DNA of 56,296 bases from Basidiobolus meristosporus CBS 931.73 (Eukaryota > Basidiobolomycota > Basidiobolomycetes > Basidiobolales > Basidiobolaceae): assembly GCA_002104905.1 (NCBI GenBank), contig MCFE01000580.1:1-56296 (forward strand), given 5' to 3'. Numbering within the stretch: position 1 is the first letter of the stretch; the number at the start of each line of letters is the position of its first letter. This document shows positions 45,058 to 53,463 of the stretch, piece by piece. Position numbers and translations under genes: made by a program. The notes beneath the pieces were generated by a model, which saw nothing but the letters and a program-made list of their open reading frames with translations, made no database searches and was not told the DNA's origin.

Positions 45058-46125
45058 ATGGACTACACATACAACACTCAGTTCTACAACTGGATTCACA
45101 ACGAAAACAACGTCGATTATATAGCATACTATATGCGCAAAATCATCGCTGACTATGAGGAGACCAATGTGAAATCTGTATATAGAGCCATCAAATGGCT
45201 AGTGAACGAATGGTCAGTTCAAAGGACTGCCGAGTTATTGGTGAAATTGTTCTATCACTGGGGGATCGACTGTCCAAAGTTCGCCGGCCTTATTGCCCAA
45301 GTGGTGGATGAATGGGACATCAAGCAGACGATAGAGTTGGTGGTTACGCTGGTTATAGGCGAACGGTCAAGTAAGGTTGCTCAATTCATCAAGCAACTCA
45401 CAATCTCGTGGGGTACGCTAGCGACGGTCCAGCTGGTTAAATGCATAGGAATCCGACTTCGATGGAATGAGCGTTACTTCAAGCACTTTCTGTTCCATTT
45501 TGCAAGTATGCATCGTGGGACTACCTCTAATGTAATGCCACCGCCACTCTCTCCATCCGAATATGATCATAGCACACGTATGATTATCAACCATATTCGA
45601 CAGCAATTCCAAGCTCGAAGAATCCTTCTTCAGCAGCAGCGATTTGTCCCGTCGGATGCCGAGATGGTGGATAGCTGTTTCTCCTTGGTGGAGTTTTCCA
45701 CTGCTATCTTTGAAAGGATCCTATCCCACTCGTTGCATACCCTGGAGATGCCACTTTATCGCCCAGAACCAATTTCTGCCGCAAACAGCTATAAGCATAA
45801 AAGCCCCAAGTATCCGTATCCCAGTCACCATTTGGCACGACTACCATTCTATCTTGATCTGGACAGGGGCGAGCAAACTGGGTCTTATACGTCGCCTGAA
45901 CAGTCTGTCCGCTCTTACGGGCAAGCAATGGAGGGTTATCGTGAGTCGGTACAATACGAGGGCCACTCACATTGCTGCCCTACTTATGCAGGAGCCTCAA
46001 CCTCATCAGCCGCCTCATCCCCGTCGTCTTCATTGTTAGAGAAAATCACGCCATCTCATCCGAATAGAACAGAGGCAAGACCGCCGTCCCTGGTCTTCAA
46101 TGAGAACAACGTGAATCCGAATTAA
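45058..46125 (+). CDS. protein with tandem tryptophan helical repeats, function unknown
   Basis: This protein has 355 residues and no intron in the coding region. Residues about 42-145 carry three diverged copies of a 32-34-residue helical unit, each with an E-W or S-W pair followed by a short polar link and an aliphatic helix: LVNEWSVQRTAELLVKLF, VVDEWDIKQTIELVVTLV and LTISWGTLATVQLVKCIG. Trp52, Trp86 and Trp118 mark the register. The N-terminus is Tyr/Asn-rich, and the C-terminal 200 residues are mostly disordered (His, Ser, Pro, Tyr), ending in a Ser/Ala run. No signal peptide or membrane helix. I do not recognise the family; I expect a solenoid-type binding domain. The ATG is in a CCATGG context directly after a splice-like CTCTAG. 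Confidence 0.75.
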   Translation: MDYTYNTQFYNWIHNENNVDYIAYYMRKIIADYEETNVKSVYRAIKWLVNEWSVQRTAELLVKLFYHWGIDCPKFAGLIAQVVDEWDIKQTIELVVTLVIGERSSKVAQFIKQLTISWGTLATVQLVKCIGIRLRWNERYFKHFLFHFASMHRGTTSNVMPPPLSPSEYDHSTRMIINHIRQQFQARRILLQQQRFVPSDAEMVDSCFSLVEFSTAIFERILSHSLHTLEMPLYRPEPISAANSYKHKSPKYPYPSHHLARLPFYLDLDRGEQTGSYTSPEQSVRSYGQAMEGYRESVQYEGHSHCCPTYAGASTSSAASSPSSSLLEKITPSHPNRTEARPPSLVFNENNVNPN

Positions 46126-46412
46126 TCTGTAGTATAGCTATTTTACCACTGTCGATAGTGTCTGACCAGGTCCCCGTTTGTAATAGTAAATTCTACCACT
46201 GGGTTGGGAGATCCGTGGATGTACAATATATTTCAATAGAATCAATAAAATCCATTGCTTCTATTCCTCCAAGTGCTCTGACAGGTGTGAGTAGTCAACC
46301 GTATGGGATAGTGCTCGATTTATTTGGATCTCTAATACTTCACCAAACACAAAAAGTTCAAACTAGCCCTCGAAATGCGGTGCGGGTATCATGTGTGTAG
46401 TGACGATTCCAT

Positions 46413-46547
46413 TCAGCTGAGGGGCTTCCCTTTGTCACAGCACGTGCTCTCTATTTCGCTGATTGGTAAGGAGTATCCTGCCACGCAGTTTGTGAGGGCC
46501 AGGACAGTCAAAATCGCAAGGAAGAGGCGGATGTCCCGAATACTCAT
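46413..46547 (-). CDS. small secreted CC-peptide 2 (44 aa)
   Basis: This is a single-exon gene for a 44-residue protein and the relative of the gene at 5988-6110. Residues 1-24 form a signal peptide (basic start SIRDIR, then LFLAILTVLAL, then CVAG). Residues 25-35 are a short spacer containing PISEIEST, and Cys36-Cys37-Asp38-Lys39 start the C-terminal part, CCDKGKPLS. Aligned without gaps from the proline on, it shares the motif P-[VI]-x-[DE]-[VI]-E-x-x-C-C-D-[RK] with peptide 1. Unlike peptide 1 there is no Lys-Arg before the cysteines (Ser-Thr instead), so Kex2 cutting is not predicted there. A TATA box lies about 100 bp upstream. Function unknown. Confidence 0.75.
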   Translation of the reverse strand: MSIRDIRLFLAILTVLALTNCVAGYSLPISEIESTCCDKGKPLS

Positions 46548-46643
46548 GGCTTTGGGTTGTTTTAGTGCGGCCAACGACTAGGGTGGGGATAAGAATCTTC
46601 GGTTGTGAAGGGAGTGCAAGCTTCTGAATGCACTGATCAGAGC

Positions 46644-46650
46644 TTTATAC
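46644..46650 (-). promoter_or_regulatory. TATA box of CC-peptide 2
   Basis: TATAAAG on the minus strand, 97-103 bp upstream of the ATG at 46547. The spacing is similar to that of CC-peptide 1. Confidence 0.5.
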
Positions 46651-47086
46651 TCAAAGAAGGTATGCACAGTAGCGAAGAACCGCACTCCCCATCAGACCAT
46701 TCAAAGCTCCGTGCTTATTCATCAGGCCAATTATGGAAAGCTGGCTGCTGTCAAATTCGGATTGGGATTTCTTACGAAGCAAGTGGGTTATTAGGTACAT
46801 GGCCCAAAAGACCCGTTCCCCAGTCGAGCATGCCACTTGGGGTCACCCTACGTGACGTGAGGACTGAAGGGTTCACCTAGAAATGGTGGTATTGTCGACA
46901 ACATACACACCTCAGTACACCTTTCATTTCTGCAATCATTTATGGCTCTCCTCAGCGGATGTAAGATATAAATTGCTACTCTTCCAAGAGTGCAGGAGGT
47001 GGCTGTACATCAGAGTATTACTACTGCACCTAATGAATGATGGGCAGTACCCCGATGGATACCAGCATCGTGAAGCCACTCATCAT
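46651..47086. other. intergenic, no gene seen
   Basis: This lies between the CC-peptide 2 promoter and the small TM gene, both on the minus strand. Open frames here have no recognisable features. Confidence 0.45.
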
Positions 47087-47412
47087 CTATTTCCCTGCAA
47101 CTATCGCCAAACTCAAGCCTGTTGCACATTCGAGGAATCCCATCAAAATGGCATAATTGATCACAGATGGGCCATGGTGCTTGAGCTTCTTAAGGATGGG
47201 CCTAATTTTTCCGAAACCCTCTGCCCAACCGATCCCTGGAATCATCTCATTCCTGTAATATATAGGAACGAGTATTGTCTCAAGTACATATTTACCTGGA
47301 CCAACCAATATCCCCGCCCATGTTCCTCACCCCACTTGCGATTTAATGAATATTGACTGAATGGAGAATCAGGACCACCACGACTTGCTCGATCAACCAC
47401 TGCGGGATTCAT
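47087..47412 (-). CDS. small one-TM protein, hypothetical
   Basis: Two exons (47412-47296, 47245-47087) give 91 residues. The start is an ATG (MNPAVVDRASRGG), followed by a hydrophilic region ending in KWGEEHGRGYWLVQ. Intron 1 has a GTAAAT donor. Exon 2 encodes MIPGIGWAEGFGKIRPILKK, then one hydrophobic helix (VINYAILMGFLECATGLSLAIV) and a terminal Lys. The exon 2 acceptor (GAATGAG) is unusual, although the frame is kept only that way. After the stop the frame stays open for 18 more codons (MMSGFTMLVSIGVLPIIH), so a longer form is conceivable. The gene is divergent from ADCK1, with only 80 bp between the starts. I recognise no named family. Confidence 0.45.
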
Positions 47413-47492
47413 CTGAGGAACGCATGGTGGGATAAATAAATTTTTATCAGACTGGAATCAAGTACTCCTCGCTCTCCTCGTGGAAGAAGGAA

Positions 47493-49510
47493 ATGTCCTA
47501 TAGTAAGTTGCTGAGCGTACGGGGACTAGGAGCTAAATGTGACTTCTTAACGAAGACACCGAATAGGCTCCTTCCTATCCTCCCGTGTCGCAAGTTGACT
47601 TCAACAGCTGCAATTCGATCTGCAACTTCGACCTGGTCTACTGTAGGCAAGACTGCTCTGAAGTACACTACAATTGCTGCGGTTGGCGGTGTAACTTATC
47701 ACACCTATGATCCCTTTCGCTACCTCACTGACGGTCTGGTAAGATGCGCTCGCTCAGGCTGGGTTGGGGCAGTAGTGATTGTAGACTACAAATGGACTTT
47801 GAGACACGAGCCAGTTACTCCAGAAGAGGAAGTCAAACACAAGCAACTGAAATCCCAGGTTCACAAAAGATCGGCGGAGAAAATCCTCGAGGTGTTGAAG
47901 AAGAACGCAGGGATATATATCAAGCTGGTAAACACTTGTCTCTTCAGTTCTCCTCAAGCATCCTTCCGCTTATCAACCCAATCTTCTGTAGGGTCAACAT
48001 ATCTCCGCTATGTCTTATATACTGCCAGACGAATGGACCGAGACTATGGCACCGCTTCAGGATCGCTGTCCCGTCACTTCCATGGAGGATATCGATGAGC
48101 TTTTCAAGATTGACACTGGACATTCGATCGACGAGCTCTTCTCAGAGTTCAATCCGATCCCTATCGGCGTAGCCTCTCTCGCTCAAGTCCACCGAGCCAC
48201 CCTGCGCGAAACTGGACAAGAGGTTGCAGTGAAGGTTCAGCATCCTTATCTTGATGATTACTCGAAGATAGATATCGCCACTGTAACGTTCGTCACGAAA
48301 GTGGTCAAATGGGCCATACCCGAGTTCGAGTTCTCATGGCTGGCGGTCGAAATGTCCGAGAGCTTGCCGAAGGAGTTGAACTTCATGTTCGAGATGGACA
48401 ACGCCAGAAAGGTCCAACGGAACTTCTCGTCCATTCGCAACACTACCTTGAAAATTCCGGAGGTGTATTGGGCGCAGCGTAGAATCCTGTGCATGGAATG
48501 TAAGTCTTACCCTTTGTAAATTGCGCTGCACCCCGTTTGACCTGACTCCCCCAGTCATCGATGGAGCGAGAATCGACGATCTTGCTTTTATGAAGTTACA
48601 TAGCATTAATCCCAACGATGTCTCCACCGAACTGACAAGAATCTTCTCCGAGATGATCTTCATTCAAGGGTAAGAGATCTATTGTGTGACTTGCAGCCAA
48701 TCCATGGAATCTAACCAGGCCACTCTTGGGAATTCTCCTCAGTTGGGTGCACTGTGATCCGCGTAAGTAGCTTGTTTATGTTTATGGTGCGGTGGGCTCA
48801 GGCTTTCTCCGAGATTAACTCTTCTTCCTCCAGATCCTGGGAATATATTCATACGTACCAAACCAGAGGATTCCAGATCCCACCGGAACTTTGAGATCGT
48901 GCTCCTTGATCACGGACTCTACCGGTCACTGAGCAAAGAGTTTCGACTAGACTACGCCCATCTCTGGAACGGATTGATCTCCCGAGACGAAGAGCTCATC
49001 CGACTTTACAGCAACAGAGTCGGCGGCACGAACGCGTACAAACTCTTTTCCAGCGTGCTCACCGGGCGTGAGTGGAATATCGTAAGCGAAGACCTGTCGC
49101 AAAAACGCACCAAGGAGGAGATGTTGAGAATCCAAGAGAGTGTGATGGAGCATCTACTTGGCGAGATCGTCGGGCTGCTGGCGAAGATCCCCAGGATAGT
49201 GCTACTACTCATCAAAACCAATGATCTGTTGAGATCGGTCGACGAGGCACTCCAGACCACCCACAGCGAACGACTAACTTATGTGATTATGGGACGTTAT
49301 TGTGCAAACGCTATACGAGAGGAGTGTCAAGAAGCCAACGCAAATGCTAGCGGCATGGGGTCCATCTGGCACTGGTGCAAGTGCTACATACGCTTCCTCA
49401 AAATGGACGTCCCACTAGGGATGTACGAGACGTGGTTGCACTTGACCGGTGCACTCAAGATATGGTGGGAGACCCTTCGCCATGGAAGGAACCTGATTGC
49501 AGACGCGTAA
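47493..49510 (+). CDS. MCP2: ABC1/ADCK (UbiB) kinase-like protein, ADCK1/Mcp2 type
   Basis: Five exons (47493-47927, 47992-48499, 48555-48669, 48743-48762, 48834-49510) give 584 residues. Exon 4 is only 20 nt. The N-terminus is basic (about residues 1-60), as in a mitochondrial presequence, followed by one hydrophobic stretch (KYTTIAAVGGVTYH). The KxGQ motif (KLGQHIS) lies across intron 1. The ALASVAQVH-type loop reads GVASLAQVHRA, with the Ala-rich nucleotide loop of UbiB proteins. VAVKVQHP carries the lysine, and the catalytic loop is WVHCDPHPGNIF, followed by LLDHGLYR. Mcp2/ADCK1 is an inner-membrane protein linked to mitochondrial lipid homeostasis and ubiquinone. All typical motifs are present. 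Confidence 0.92.
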
Positions 49511-50000
49511 ACTTCCGTTGCCACTACGGGCCGGCTGCCTATGTATCTTCCCCTGACATAGCATTGAGCATGCATCATAGAGTTTATTTACATTGGCATA
49601 TTTCCGAGAAACTCCCACTCTGTCATCCTTCCATTTCGTGATCCCGTCGAAGACTAGAAGCTGGGCTCTCATACGCATACCCAATCCGTCCTCGCGTGCA
49701 GGATACTATTCTAATGAAAACGAATATATATTACAGGTGGCTAGATATATCCAGGCTACATCTAACTAATTTCCCAGTGAATCGACGTCAAAATAAACCG
49801 TTACTTCTGGACAACAATGATATAAACAATCGAATATAGTGTATGTATGTGGATGTGAGTATGCGTGTGGTGTGTATATGTAGGAAATGTGGTGCGCGAT
49901 GATCGGGAGGACAACTGGGTACTACAAATGCGATGAAGTTCAGGAGTTCGTGGAATTCAATCAGATTCGCATCGATCGCGTGGTGGAACTTGAAGCAAGC
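49511..50000. other. intergenic, GT-rich patch near 49840
   Basis: This lies between convergent genes. Between about 49838 and 49882 there is a stretch rich in TGTATG/TGTG steps, an imperfect GT-type microsatellite. No gene was seen. Confidence 0.5.
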
Positions 50001-51437
50001 TTACAACGGTCGTTTTTGCAAGTACTTGTACTCCAGGTCCTTCAGGCGGATCTCTTTATCAAGCTCGAGCTCTTTCAACCGAATCTCCCGGTCGAATTCC
50101 AACTGCTTCAACCGAACTTCTCGATCGATCTCCAGGCTCTTCTCCTTCATTTGCAACTCTTTCTCCTTGATGGAGAGTAGCTGGCTTCGAACTTCCGGCT
50201 CCGGATGCTGCAGAATCTCCTCCAATTCAAGAGAAGTCGTACTGGTGATGCCTTGGTTCGAATGCTCCTCGTATCGTGCTCTTTTGTGGCTGTGGCCGCG
50301 CAGCTCGGTTTCATGGAATGGTGTAGCATGGCAAGTCTCCATGTCGACAGTGGTCGGTGTTGGCGGTGTAGGGTTAATGCTTAGTTTATCTGTGCGATGC
50401 ACAATATTGTTCAAAGGGAATTGATTAAATAGCAACATGTTCCCGGCATTGCCATTGGAGTCTAGCGAATTCGGAGGCTTCGCGACTGGGGAGATCCCCG
50501 GGAGACAAGTGTCCTCGAGCTGATTCGAGTCCATGTTGGAACTATTGCTATCGCTATCGGAGCCGCCACCGTCCAAGTTTGAGCGGAATATGTGATCAAG
50601 CTGTTTGAAGTAGACCCAGGTCGCCGCGCCATTGTTGTTGGGAGTGGGGCTTTTACGAATATCCTGATACCGGCGAACCATTTTTTTCAGTTTGTTGTTG
50701 ATCTGCAGCGAGGTTACTCCTGGTAATAGCTGCGCAGCCTTTTCGTAAAAGTCGGTCTTTTTCCTAGAATACAAGTCGAAATGCTTCTCGAGACAATCAA
50801 GCAGCCTCTGGGTTTCGGTATGAGTCCAAATAAATATGTCAGTGCTTCGGCGACCCGCGTTAAAGAAAGCCATGACTTTCTCCCGCGTGTCATCCCCTGC
50901 GCCGTTTTGAGCGGGGACAATAGGGGAATTCTGAGGTGCCATGTTTGTGGTAGGGCCCAGTTGCTGATTGCTGGGAAGAGTCCCGGCCCCAGTGGGAGAC
51001 AGAGGAACCCCAAGACCCACTTCGGTAGCAACCGACTGAGTGAATTCGTCTGGGCCCAAGTGGGACCGCAAAATCCGGTCGATTTTCTCATAATACCTCC
51101 AAGGGTTGTAATATTCGGGGCCGGCCTGACCGGCTTCTTTCATTATTGTTCTGTATCTGAGAAAGAGCTTTTTGAACTTGTTTTTTATCTGCATAGGACT
51201 GATCCCCTCAAACAATTCAGAAGCCTTGTTGTAGAAATCGGACTTTTTCTCCTTGTAATCTCCGAAATTCTCGTTCAGGAAATCCAGAAGCTTCTCCACA
51301 TCGGAATCGCTCCAACTGATGGGATGGCTCTTCTGCGGCAAGAAACTAGAGTTCATTCGGACCTCCCCCTCGGCTTCGTAGGAGGGGAGCTCTTTGGCGC
51401 AAGTGGCGGCGGTATGGGGAGCGGGCTCCTTGAGCAT
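50001..51437 (-). CDS. tandem Myb/SANT-like protein with C-terminal coiled coil
   Basis: This intronless protein has 478 residues. Two related trihelix/Myb-SANT-like domains lie at about 40-124 (ISWSDSDVEKLLDFLNENFG to NPWRYYEKIDRIL) and 202-284 (FIWTHTETQRLLDCLEKHF to WVYFKQLDHIF). Both contain K-x-DFY-x-K-A near the middle and a paired K-K-x-x-x-R-Y. A low-complexity linker rich in Ser, Asn and Pro follows. The last 50 residues are a charged heptad coiled coil (repeats of R/D-x-I-R-L-K-E/D-L-E). This looks like a DNA-binding factor made by duplicating one Myb-like domain, possibly derived from a transposon. No target is predictable. The first ATG lies at 51437; the open frame continues upstream to 51545 but with only a TTG. 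Confidence 0.78.
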   Translation of the reverse strand: MLKEPAPHTAATCAKELPSYEAEGEVRMNSSFLPQKSHPISWSDSDVEKLLDFLNENFGDYKEKKSDFYNKASELFEGISPMQIKNKFKKLFLRYRTIMKEAGQAGPEYYNPWRYYEKIDRILRSHLGPDEFTQSVATEVGLGVPLSPTGAGTLPSNQQLGPTTNMAPQNSPIVPAQNGAGDDTREKVMAFFNAGRRSTDIFIWTHTETQRLLDCLEKHFDLYSRKKTDFYEKAAQLLPGVTSLQINNKLKKMVRRYQDIRKSPTPNNNGAATWVYFKQLDHIFRSNLDGGGSDSDSNSSNMDSNQLEDTCLPGISPVAKPPNSLDSNGNAGNMLLFNQFPLNNIVHRTDKLSINPTPPTPTTVDMETCHATPFHETELRGHSHKRARYEEHSNQGITSTTSLELEEILQHPEPEVRSQLLSIKEKELQMKEKSLEIDREVRLKQLEFDREIRLKELELDKEIRLKDLEYKYLQKRPL

Positions 51438-51905
51438 TCCTGTCAATATAGTCGATGTGGCTTGAAAGAAACCAACCTTGAGAAAAATGGAAGCGAGAAA
51501 AATGAAAGAATTCTCACCCACATGGTCCGAACCGAACCAACCCAATTGGACGATTATGGATCACCCCTATCCTCGGCTAGATGGGTGTGGCCCAAATCTC
51601 CCCTCCATTCCAACCTAGGTCCACGGATTCCTGATTCGGGTCCTTCGCGCAATTCTTCGGTGTGTTCCTATTGGCACGTGACCCGATGGTATCACTCATT
51701 CTAAGACTGTTCTAGTACCATCCATATTCAGGTTACACTTGTTTATAATAATAAGCATAATATTCGGGGAAATCAGGAAGGAGCAGAGCCCGTATGTGGC
51801 TGAAATCAAGGGTTTTGAGTCGAGCAGAGCCCGCTGGAAATAAGATAATGGTTGGTAGTTGCTATTTAATGAAATGGCATCAGGCAAGTAAAATACAAGC
51901 TAAGG
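51438..51905. other. intergenic, no gene seen
   Basis: This is the upstream region of the Myb-like gene and the 3' flank of the TLC gene, both on the minus strand. A frame continuing upstream of the Myb ATG is GC-neutral and lacks a start. Confidence 0.45.
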
Positions 51906-52812
51906 TTACATTTGTTTCGCATGCTGTTTCGAGCTAAAATGTTTGTACAGGTGGCCAACGATGACCACGGTCCAGACAGTGTTTAGCAGTCCCAAGGCCA
52001 GGATGTTGAAGGTACATGAAAGGGAAACGATCCAAGGAAGATCGGAGAATCTCATGAACAACGTGGATATCTTCTCATTAAAATAGGCACTTGGTTCAGG
52101 GAACATTGTGTTATTGGCGGTAGCCAATGTACCTGAAACCAATGTCTCAATAGGGGGCAGTCCTTGGTTATCGAGGGCATACCAGAAAACGAACGGAGCT
52201 ATGGGGAGTCGAATGAAGAGGAAAGCAGCCGCACGTGCAATCAATGCCTTTGTGTACAACTTTGTGTTCTTCATTTGCAATCTTTGCAAATACCAAACCA
52301 GATTCGTCGGTATAACCGTGATCTCAGTAACACAGAACATAGTGGGAAAGAAGGCAGCTTGTCGATAGTACATTTCCATAATGCACCCAAAAGCTACGAC
52401 GAGGTGGTGTATCCAGATGGTTGGCTCCTCCTTGGGTTTGAGAAACATCACGGAGGAATCGTATATTGTATATCCTAGCAACCCGGCGAACAGAACATCT
52501 AAAGCTGGTGGATAGTGAGTGAAGATATCGTTATCGAACACCCGGGCAATAAATACAAGATAAAACGAGAACAGCCCAACGACTATGCTATTTACGCACG
52601 ATGGGAATCTAGTAGAGAATAGAGTTAATTTACAAGGGGAATATGCAATACTGTGGCTGCGTTAAATACTTCTCTGAAAGGTCAATACGATCGTTCTTGG
52701 AAAGCTTGGAGACTGCTATTTGGTTGAACCTAGGGACTATCAGTTTCTCGGAGGCAAAGTGAAGGAGGGAATAGAAGGCTGTGGATAGGCCCACAATCAA
52801 AAGGGTGGACAT
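51906..52812 (-). CDS. TLC-domain membrane protein (TLCD4/TMEM56-like)
   Basis: Two exons (52812-52670, 52608-51906) give 281 residues. A signal-like first helix (LLIVGLSTAFYSLLHFA) is followed by a short loop with SEKLIVPRFNQIAVSKL and the DRIDLSEK-FPS block. The TLC domain contains GLLGYTIYDSSVMFL, HHLVVAFGCIMEMYY and, in helix 4, FCVTEITVIPTNLVWYL. Two more helices and a basic end (KHFSSKQHAKQM) follow. The domain is shared by ceramide synthases and TLCD proteins. The latter lack the ceramide-synthase homeodomain and catalytic motif, and so does this one. Likely in the ER or another endomembrane; role in lipid handling is inferred from the family. Confidence 0.85.
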
Positions 52813-53194
52813 ACTGGATAGTGCTTGGATAAAGGTCGGATACAGAGATGCCCGTTAAGAGGGACATGTCGCTATTTATAAACCACGAGCAATGCTTGTG
52901 CTTGTACGATATAAAGCAAATCGACAGCTCCTATGATATTAAGCCGATCCCAATGTAGGGCGTACAAAAATCGCCACAAAATGGCGCTCAAGATCGAGTA
53001 CTCGTCAAGGCGATCGTGATGAGGATGGGAGGATCAAAGTTGCTTCAATGGGTGATTTTAATTAAACAACAATTGCAGGAGCTGATCAAGTCAACGCCCA
53101 TCCAATAGGGACAATTGTGAACAAGACGAAAACAATCTCAATGAATTAGATAGCACTCAGAAGGTTGGCCGGAAATCAACTTCAAACCAAAATA
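52813..53194. other. divergent promoter region, TLC / Hsk3
   Basis: Upstream of both genes. No gene was seen. Confidence 0.5.
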
Positions 53195-53463
53195 ATGTCG
53201 GAAAACCCAACATCCAAGCAGGCCCAATACACAACACTTGCCAAAAAGCTCACGGAACTTAACAAAAATCTAAACCGACTGGAGAATAATATAAGTATCG
53301 CTTCAGGAAACTCCCAAGCGGCTACCCAACTAGCCATCTCTCATGGCTCTATGTAAGCATCTTGGAAACATTTGAAAAGCTCTTGGAAACGTTACTAATC
53401 AGTGTTTTGAAAAAACGTAGCTTTATGTCCTCAGAACGGGTTCTACCTTCACATAGTACTTAA
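53195..53463 (+). CDS. HSK3: DASH complex subunit Hsk3
   Basis: Two exons (53195-53352, 53421-53463) give 66 residues. The protein begins SENPTSKQAQYTTLAKKLTE with a helical N-terminus. A coiled stretch (LNKNLNRLENNI) and the HGSIFM segment follow, and intron 1 splits Ile. This length, the Lys-Gln..Gln-Tyr..Leu-Ala-x-x-Leu start and the conserved HGS near the end match Hsk3 of yeasts. Hsk3 is one of ten DASH/Dam1 subunits, which form rings on microtubules and couple kinetochores to their ends. The ATG at 53195 is preferred to an upstream TTG in the same frame. Such small split genes are often missed. Confidence 0.82.

Noticed and set aside
46883-47356. Plus-strand open frame of 157 codons
   Set aside because: Overlaps the two exons of the small TM gene on the other strand, has no domain, and starts in a non-coding context.
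50781-51704. Plus-strand open frame of 307 codons opposite the Myb-like gene
   Set aside because: It has no recognisable features and lies antisense to a frame with clear tandem domains.
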